Shown in pieces: positions 53,201-62,200 of a stretch of 64,000 bases of DNA. Every line of letters begins with the position of its first letter. Within the stretch, counting starts at the first letter, position 1. A model generated the notes under the pieces. It searched no databases. It was not told the DNA's origin and saw only the letters and a list, made by a program, of their open reading frames with translations. This DNA is from Delphinapterus leucas (Eukaryota > Chordata > Mammalia > Artiodactyla > Monodontidae), in NCBI RefSeq assembly GCF_002288925.2, contig NW_022097993.1, positions 7,069,537 through 7,133,536 of the forward strand. The letters run 5' to 3'. The translations under genes were made by a program, and so were the position numbers.

Positions 53201-56200
53201 TAATTTTTGTGGATTGTATTTAATTGATCAAATTATTTATTCTTTTATAGAGAATAGTAAGCTGCTTCTGCTTGCTTGTTTATTGAAAAGTTACAAACAT
53301 GCCAGTCCAAAACTTATCATTAACTATCAAAATAATTAAGACAACTGTTTACTAAATTAACTTCTGCATGAACACATTTACAACTTCTCTAAAAAAATCT
53401 TATTAAAAGTTCTAAGATAAATTCTTAGGGGATTATCTATTCTTGATGATCTTAATTTTTTAAATCGCAACATTGAGGATAAATAGAAACTTGCTGTCAG
53501 GAAAATCAACTTACAGATAAGAGTGCTGAAGTTGGCAGCGTTAGAAATGAAAAGCACCGTCTAGGTCAGGCGTGGATTTTTTTTTTTTTTTTTTTTTTTT
53601 TTTGCGGAACGCGGGTCTCTCACTGTTGTGGCCTCTCCCGTTGCGGAGCACAGGCTCCGGACGCGCAGGCTCAGCGGCCATGGCTCACGGGCCCAGCCGC
53701 TCCGCGGCACGTGGGATCTTCCCGGACCGGGGCACGAACCCGTGTCCCCTGCATCGGCAGGCGGACTCTCAACAACTGCGCCACCAGGGAAGCCCAGGAG
53801 TGGACTTTTTAATGGAATTTCTTCATCCACTGGATCAAGTTAACAGGAGGAAGACTACTTGTCGTGCAAGTGGTCTAAAATTTCCCCAGTGTAGCGCTCA
53901 GAAAGTTAGTCCCCATACACAGAAGACAAATATTTCTAGTTCAATGTGATTCTCAAGTGAAAATTGAAGAACGACCCTGTACTTGGGTAGATTTAGCTGA
54001 ATTTCTTGCTGATTCTCTTCCTGAGAATCTTGGCTTCTTTCCAGACTGTTCTTATTCATGAATCAGATTCTTGGTGAGGATGACAAGGGACTCTCTTCAT
54101 GGGGCTTGGAGAGGCCTCGGCATGCGCATTAGTGAGAAGCAAAAAGCAATGATGGAAAAACAGAGATCTCTGAGAATAAAGCCATATTTGCTTAACAGTT
54201 TACAGACTTTCCTGGTAAGGTCCAGCAAAATAAATGCCTCATTGGGAAAGCAGATTCTAGACAAATATTACTGGCTTCAACTTCTCCTTGTCCGATAATA
54301 GATGTTGAATCTGGCAAAGTTCTTAGGAACTTTTTTTTGGCTCATTGATACACCTATTAAACTTACACTTGAATAACTCACCCAAAAAGACTATTTTATT
54401 TTTCTTCCATACCCACTGAAGATATTAGAAATTCAGCCCTCTCTTAACCAACGGATAACCATTTAGGAGCTATTATTAATAATATAACTATTATTAATTT
54501 CCAACTTTCATTGAATGCTTCATTTTACTGAGCAAAATAAGGCAGTATTTTGAAGAGGTCAAGAGTGACAGTCATTAATTATTGCAAATCAAGATAATTA
54601 TTTTTTGACATTCCCTTCTTAATTTGGCTTTATAGAGAGAGGTATTTGTATTCTTAGGTTTTACATAATGCCTCTTTCCTGTTCTCACAAGCGTTCTTTT
54701 CTCCTCAAATTCTCTACCTTCTTTTTTTCATAATGTCTTTCTTTGTTTTTAGTTCCTCCTCTACTTTTTCATTATACTGTTTTCCCTCCTTCATTCCCCC
54801 ACACCGTTCTTCTGACCTACTCTAATTTATCCTATCTATTCAAGTACCAAGTGCGATCACTATTGGCTACTTACATTCCACTGATCCAAGGATTCGAACA
54901 CTCTTCTCTCATTTTCCATGTAATTCGGGAACTGAAGTTCTTCAGTCCTTGAGATAAGAACAAGTAGTTCTCTGATAGCAGCAAATTAGTGAGAATAACA
55001 TACAGGGGGCTCTTGGGAGAGATGGGGATAGCTTAAGTAAGGAATGGCAGACAACTACTGCTTCTGGAGAATTCTCTTGAAGCGTTTTCTATGTCTCCAT
55101 CCTGTTGTAACAGACGACATAGATTCAAGAGAGAGATTTCTAATGAGACAAAGAAGTGGAATAGATGACAAATAAGGTTTTAGGGAATGGGAGACCTTGG
55201 GAAGGGTGATGAGTTTACAAGGGTGTTCCTATTTCTTTCTACTGGTCTGTGTCCAACAATGCTTCCCAGTTGGGAAAGAGTCCCTAAATACTTGGGACAA
55301 TTGTAACAGATGACATAGATTCAAGAGAGAAATTTGTAATGCGACAAAGAGACGGAATAGATGAAAAATAAGGCTTTAGGGAATGGCAGACCTTGGGAAG
55401 GGTGATGAGTTGACAAGAGTGTTCCTATTTCTTTCTACTGGTCTGTGACCAACAATCCTTCCCAGTTGGGAAAGAGTCCCTAAATACTTGGGACAATGGT
55501 GTCCAGATAAAAGCCGCTCTGAAATGTACACTGAAGAGATTGTAGCAAAATATATTTTTAGCATGTGTTTCTTTCTGGTTAGCATTGAATGACAAGTGTA
55601 TTTGGAATAACTTTGTTTCAAAAATTGAAAGTTTTGATTTTGAAATAATTTTTCTGGATACTATGATTTTTCAAATAGTTTGTGAATGTTTGCTTCTGAG
55701 ATTGTTCATATAAGAGCCAACAAATAAGCTTTAGTTCTTATTATATAATAAATATCTTGGGAATGTTTGTATGGTGTTCTTCTTGAATTCAGTATTAGAT
55801 GATTGCCCTGGGGGTATTTAAAATTATTTTTAGTAAGCCATGTATCACTTTTATATAAAAGCAATATATAATTCATACTTACCACTTATAGATGCACTAA
55901 ATTAGTGTTTTGGTGGTGATTCTATGTGGAAAAAAATATTTACTGCTTAAAAAAATCTCTAGAGATTGTCTTATGCTTATTTACTCAAAGCATTTAAGGG
56001 AATTTCTGTTCCTTAACTTGGAGCCAAACTTTTCAAAGTAATCATCACGGGCTTACTTGAGTATTTGGGCTGTGATAAGTGGAAACTCTGAGTATAACTA
56101 TAAAGTCAAAGATTACCCGCAGCCATTCTTTACATGACTGAAATACAGATGTTTTCTTAATTAGCTGTACTAATAGATTTTTTGAGATTCTGAGTGTCTT

Positions 56201-59200
56201 CAATATCAGATAAAAAAATAAATCAACAAGATTATTTTCTTATAAGGAAATTGAATCTTGAATCTGTTGATTTCCAGAGCTGAATCTCTATAAAAGACAC
56301 GTGCTAGCTCTTTCCTATGTTAGGTATCTGCATGGCGTGTAAGATCTTTTTGGCAGGGATTAGGGACTAACAAATTAAAAATGGAATTTAGCAAAATCAG
56401 TGGAAGACATTCGAGGCTCCTTTGTCCTGAGTATAATAATATATTAATGATTTATTAACTTGTATTTGAATAGCTCATTTTTAAAAATTTATTCTTAAAT
56501 ACTTACTATAAAATATTGGCTCTGTTCCCTGTGTTGTACAATATATCCTTGTAGCTTATTTTATACATAATAGTTTATACCCCTTAGTCCCCTACCCCTA
56601 TTTTGCTGTATCCCTATCCTGCCCCTCCGCTTGCCTCTCCCCACTGGTAACCACTAGTTTGTTCTCTACATCTGTTGAGTCTGCTTCTTTTCTGAATAGC
56701 TCTTTATAGTTTACAGAAGCATCTCATCTACTACAATATCTCTGGCCATCTCAGGAAGAGTACAGAGTGGGGAAAATAAGAAATTATGCAAGTGTATAAT
56801 AGCTGAAGGAAACTGAGACCCAGAAAGCTTAAGTGGTTCATTTAATTTGATGCAGTTAATAAATGACATTGACACGGCAACCTGGTGCTTGGATTTTTAG
56901 TCCAAGCCTCTTGACTTGGGACGAGAATAGCTTGAAGAACACATTTTTTAAAAACTGTGATCTGAAATATGTAGGAGCCAGGTTGTTCTGGGTAGAAATT
57001 TTGTAATGGAAACAAATGATCTTTTTAGGTTCATATCGTAGTGACCTCCAAAAGTGTTAAGATTTACATTGACTGCTATGAAATTATAGAGAAGGACATC
57101 AGGGAAGCTGGAAATATCACAACTGATGGTTATGAAATTCTTGGAAAACTACTTAAAGGGGAGAGGAAATCAGCCACAGTAAGTAACACATTTTTCTTTT
57201 TCTTGGTACCTTGTATTAAGATTGAAATGACATTTTTAAAAGTAATCAGTGAAGTTTTCTTCCTCGGTGAGTTTTAAATTGTTTTATTTCTTGGTTAGAT
57301 TGAAACGCTGGAAAAGTTACACTGAGAAAATATGCTACTGACAGAACATGATAATGGGCTTTACTGCTAGAAACAAATTAAGTTGTCAAGGCACCAGAGA
57401 ACATCATGTAGTCGACTTGGAACTGAATCAAACTGGAGAGTACAACACAAATAGTTTCCAGTGAAATCTAAACCAATTCAGTTTTTGTTCTTCAAAGGTA
57501 GTAACTGTTAATAAAAAATGTGCGCACTCAGGACACTACGCATCTGTGGACGCTGGCTGTGACCGTCACAGACTTGCTGTCCCCTCACTGGGGGGTCACA
57601 TCCGCCTCAGAAGGAGATGAGTGTAGTCGGTCAGCCACCCCTCACTCACAAGTGTCACTGGCTCAAGTTGGAGGCGGGGGCTTGCCAACCCTTTTACAAT
57701 GCTACTTAGTAGTAACATTTTAAGCCTAAGGTTTTCACTGTACCAGGCTAATTAAGTTCATATTAAATGTTGACCAATCATAACATTGTTCTAAAAGCAA
57801 GACTAATAGCCTTGGCTTCTATTATTTTTAAAATTGCATTTACTGAATGTAGCTTTCTTCCACGGATAGGATTTTCTTCTTCTTGATTCAAAAGTGAAAT
57901 TTTTATTCCACAATGTAGAACCAAAGAGTGCAAATTGAATATAATTGTGATTAAAATCATTTATTGAATATTGGATTTGATATTTAAATAGAACAATTCC
58001 ATTAGGTTTATAAAAGCATGGCTGCAGCAAAACAATCTTTATCAAAAGAGCTCTATTTTTTTAAATGTAGAAAGATAGAAAATATATATTATATTGAAAT
58101 AGTTAAGCTGAAGGTAATCATAAAATTATCAGTTAGCCCCTAGGTAAGAACTTATGAAAAGAAGGGCATCAATTTTAGAATAAGTGAGGAATATTTTTTT
58201 AATGTTACTTTTCTGCAAGGGTGGACTTTTAAAAGTTGATTTAAGTGTGTGTAGTCTTCAAATTCAGAATTAAATACATTCTTAATTTTTAAGTAAATAA
58301 AGAAATTAATGTTTTCTTAAAAAAACCCAAAACTCAATCAAACATTTCATTTTAGCCAAGGAAGTGGATCAGAAGTGGAAATATCACGTACGCATTTTGC
58401 TTTACTATCGCTTTCTCTCGGGCATAGGTTTTCCTGTTCTTATGAAGTAAGGATCACATTGCTTTCATTGCCTGTTCCCTCAAGAGCGTCTCTGTGAGAA
58501 GTTGGCAGAGGTTAAAATGTGGAAACGTTAATATGAAATGTTTTCACGCATCTTTAGCTCATGTTGCTGTTGGTTGTTTGCAGTTCCAAATCCAGAATTT
58601 TGATATTGTCTGCAGTCCAGTGTGGACCAGTAGAGACAGATGCTGTGATATTCCTTCCAGGGTAAGTAAAACAGAATGGAATTCTGTGGCGGTGTTAAGA
58701 GTCCCCGAGGAATAAGGGATGTGGGCGTGGATGGCTTGGGAGAGCAAGTAGCCCTCTGCAGCTGCATCTCCAGGATGGGGCCAGGGACACGCAAGGTGTG
58801 CGTGCTCATCAGGGACCACAGCTCAGGCTGGGGACCCCTCCCTAAAAATCAAGAATGTAGAGAACCACATATGGAAATCCTCCCTGCCAGCCAAGGTGGT
58901 TATGCATAGTCAGAAAAGTCCAGCTGAATCAGTGTGTCTGATAAACCCACTTATTGCAGAGTCCTTCCTATTGCTTGTAAAATACCAGCATTTTACAGGA
59001 TAAGCCATCACCTCTCTGGATATCTAAGTAGAAATAACCGTATTTCTTTTCAAGATGATGGCTTTTACCCATAGTATCTGTGTAGGTTGTAATAATTACA
59101 AAGGTGAATGCTGTTGATGGATTTGAAGCTTTAGGCAACAGTGAGCTGCACGTACCCACGGGATGAGTATGCGTTATTTATTCAACAGATACTTACTGAG

Positions 59201-62200
59201 CACCTGTTGTAAGCCAGGCACTATCCTATGTGCCGGGGTTACAGCGGTGAAAGGGAATATTCTAGTGAAAGGCAGGGGGAGAGGAGGAATGAACAAGTAG
59301 GTATACAGTACGTTATAGAGTGAAAAGTCCTTGCGTGAAAACACGCCAGGGTACAGGGAGAGATAGCCAGGTGAGTACCCTCAGCCGTCAGTGATAAGGG
59401 GAGATTTAAGCAGAGACCTGAGTGAAGTGAGAGGACAAACAATGTGGATAATGGAGATAGAGACTTCCAGCCAGAGGGGACTGTAAGTGCAAAGGCCCTA
59501 AGGCGGCAAGGTGCCCTAAACATCTGAGAAGCATGAAGTGGATGAGGGAGCGCTGGGGCAGAGTGAAGGGCAGTGGGAGGGGCAAGGTGGTGTGCTGCTG
59601 CTTGGCGGCACATGTAAGCCCCTGTAGGCCTGGAAAGGATTTTAGATTTTGTTCTGAAGGAAATGGGCCTCCATATCTGAGATACTCAGCCTTTCTCTAA
59701 CGCCAGACTAGAGAAAATTGGATTAAATAGCCAATGGTCTTGATGATAGTTTTGTAAGCATATTTTTGTTGTGTGAGGTTTCCTAAAGCAAAACATAAAA
59801 TAAAGACATTAGGATCAAAGCAAGATTCAACATAAGACTGTTTGTAATCATAGCTAAAAATTATTTCTTCAAGTTGGGAAACAGATTCCCTTGTGTATAT
59901 AAGATTAGTGAGCATGGGGGATGGGAAGCTGTTTTTACCATCAATTCATAGATAAATATTCTTTTCAAAATTTCAGAGAGATGAAGCAAAATGCCCCAGT
60001 CTTCCAAATGCTTGCACGTGTACGCAGGACAGCATTGGACCTCCAGGACCACCAGGCCCTGCGGTAAGGAAACAAATAGTTCCTCTAGTTTTTCCTGGTA
60101 AATCTTGGGCATGATCACCCTTTGGCCGGTATGTCATGCGTAAGAAGCTCCCAGCCACTGGTGTGTTCTAGGGCAGAACAAGCTGCATTGCACACCATTT
60201 TTGTAGCATCTTTTGAGATCTGAAGTGGAGTAAATCAAGAAGAAAATTTGAACACATCTGAACACATTTCTCTAGCCACACAAGAATGAATGATATCGGC
60301 TAGCATTCAAGAGCTTTTCTCTTAAAGATATGAATTTGGGTTTCTCTCTGTAATCACTTGAGTTTGAAAATTCCTTTGTTTCCTGATGCTTCTCGTACGT
60401 ATGTTATGGAGCCATGGTTGAGAGGCTGGCCCAACAACAACTTGTTTAGAACCTAGCATATGTGTACGTTATTAGCAAACATATCAGAGAATAACATAGA
60501 GGATAATATACATATGTGATGATATCATAAACTCTGGGTGAAAGTGTTGGTGTTAGGAATAACTTGAGTGGGAAGACTGACCAGGTCTATTCATGGGTGG
60601 AGGGGAGACCAAGAAAATGCAATGCAAAACATTGAAGAGTACACTCATGTGTCTGATTAATCAATGTGGACTCCCCGATTTAGTCAATCTAACATCTGAC
60701 CTGGGCTGGTTTTTCAGAATGGAAGTGATACCTTTAAGCTCTATTGAACTCTTTTAAGAAAATGGTTAATTAACATACGAACAGTTCAGAGAGCCTCAGA
60801 ACACCAGATTTTACTATACATGGGTCATAGCAAATAATGTAAATTGATTTTAAGTTAATTACAAACTAGCTCCACATATACGGAATCAAAATGTCTCTGG
60901 AATTACCAGTGGCCCTGATGATTTTGTAAACATATTTTTGTGATGTGAGTTTTCCTAAAGCAAAACATAAAATAAAGATATTAAAGAGCAAAGCAAGATC
61001 CAACATAAGACTATTTGCAATTAACAGTGACTTACCTGATTTATATTTGTAATCATAAAATTATATGCTGGATGTGACTCAGATGTTCTTGAGAAGTAGG
61101 GATTTTTTTCCCTCTAATTGTATGATAACGTTGTTGGATCTCACTATCATGTTTATTTCGTCTTTGTTCAGTGGTCTCTGAATTCCTGTTTGTTCTGAGA
61201 TTTTGAGAGTTCTTCTTTTTGCATATTATTTTCCCTGAAGAACGCATTCATATAATTCCAAAACAGATTTTTCTCCTTAAAAATACTTAACTATAGTATT
61301 TAAGTAATGCTTGTTTTTTTCCCAGTAAACCTCAAATTCTCAAATAAACTTCAAAATTTGCTAACAATTAAGAAAAGTTCAGAATGTAAAAATGAGATCC
61401 TTAGAATGTACAAAGTTTCAAAATTCTCTTTCCCCACACATTTGTAGGATATAAAGCATTTACTTCCATATTTTATAAATAACTGTATTGTCTGGAGAAT
61501 GCACTGCTTCTCAAAGCAATTTTTATATATCAACTTCTTCCTACTTTCCTGTGTTCACTCTAAAATGTACTCTTACTATGTATTTTAGGGAGGACCTGGT
61601 GCTAAAGGTCCCAGAGGTGAAAGAGGTATCAGTGGGGCAATTGTAAGTATATTTTAGAGTGCATTTTTATTTTCACCTGTATGTTAAAGTCTGGTTATTC
61701 AAATTTCTACAACTTGAGCAAGTTGATTCAAGTTTAGTGTGCCTTAGGCAATAATTATCTCTGTCTTGTCTCTGGGTGTCAAAATGATGGATTAGGCTAG
61801 CCAGATAAAGAATGTACCGGGCATCTCACTGATGTAGGAATCGCACATGGGAAATCTGCAGAAGCACCTAAGGGCTCTGCTGTCACATGGGGAAGCAGAG
61901 GGGGTGACCTGGCCATCAGTTGGAAGACCCCACAGGGAGCAGGGTCCTGCTGGGGACGGTTCACCTGTCTCAGAGAAATAGCTGAGCAGCCACATGTGTG
62001 TTCATGGCAGGTCACCAACCCCTTCTACCGGTTCCATACTGGTCTCCATAAGACAACTGAAGCTTCTTAGGGGAATATATTATGAAGATGATGTGTAGTT
62101 TTTGTCATACTATCACTAATGATAAGCTAACCCAGTTAGGAAAGTGAGGCTGGGGTGCTGACTGATCCAGGTCTGTCTGACTCCAAGTTTGTGCCTTTTC

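Noticed and set aside
59239..59613. 124-aa minus-strand frame, leucine/serine rich
   Set aside because: Lies within the L2 3' end.
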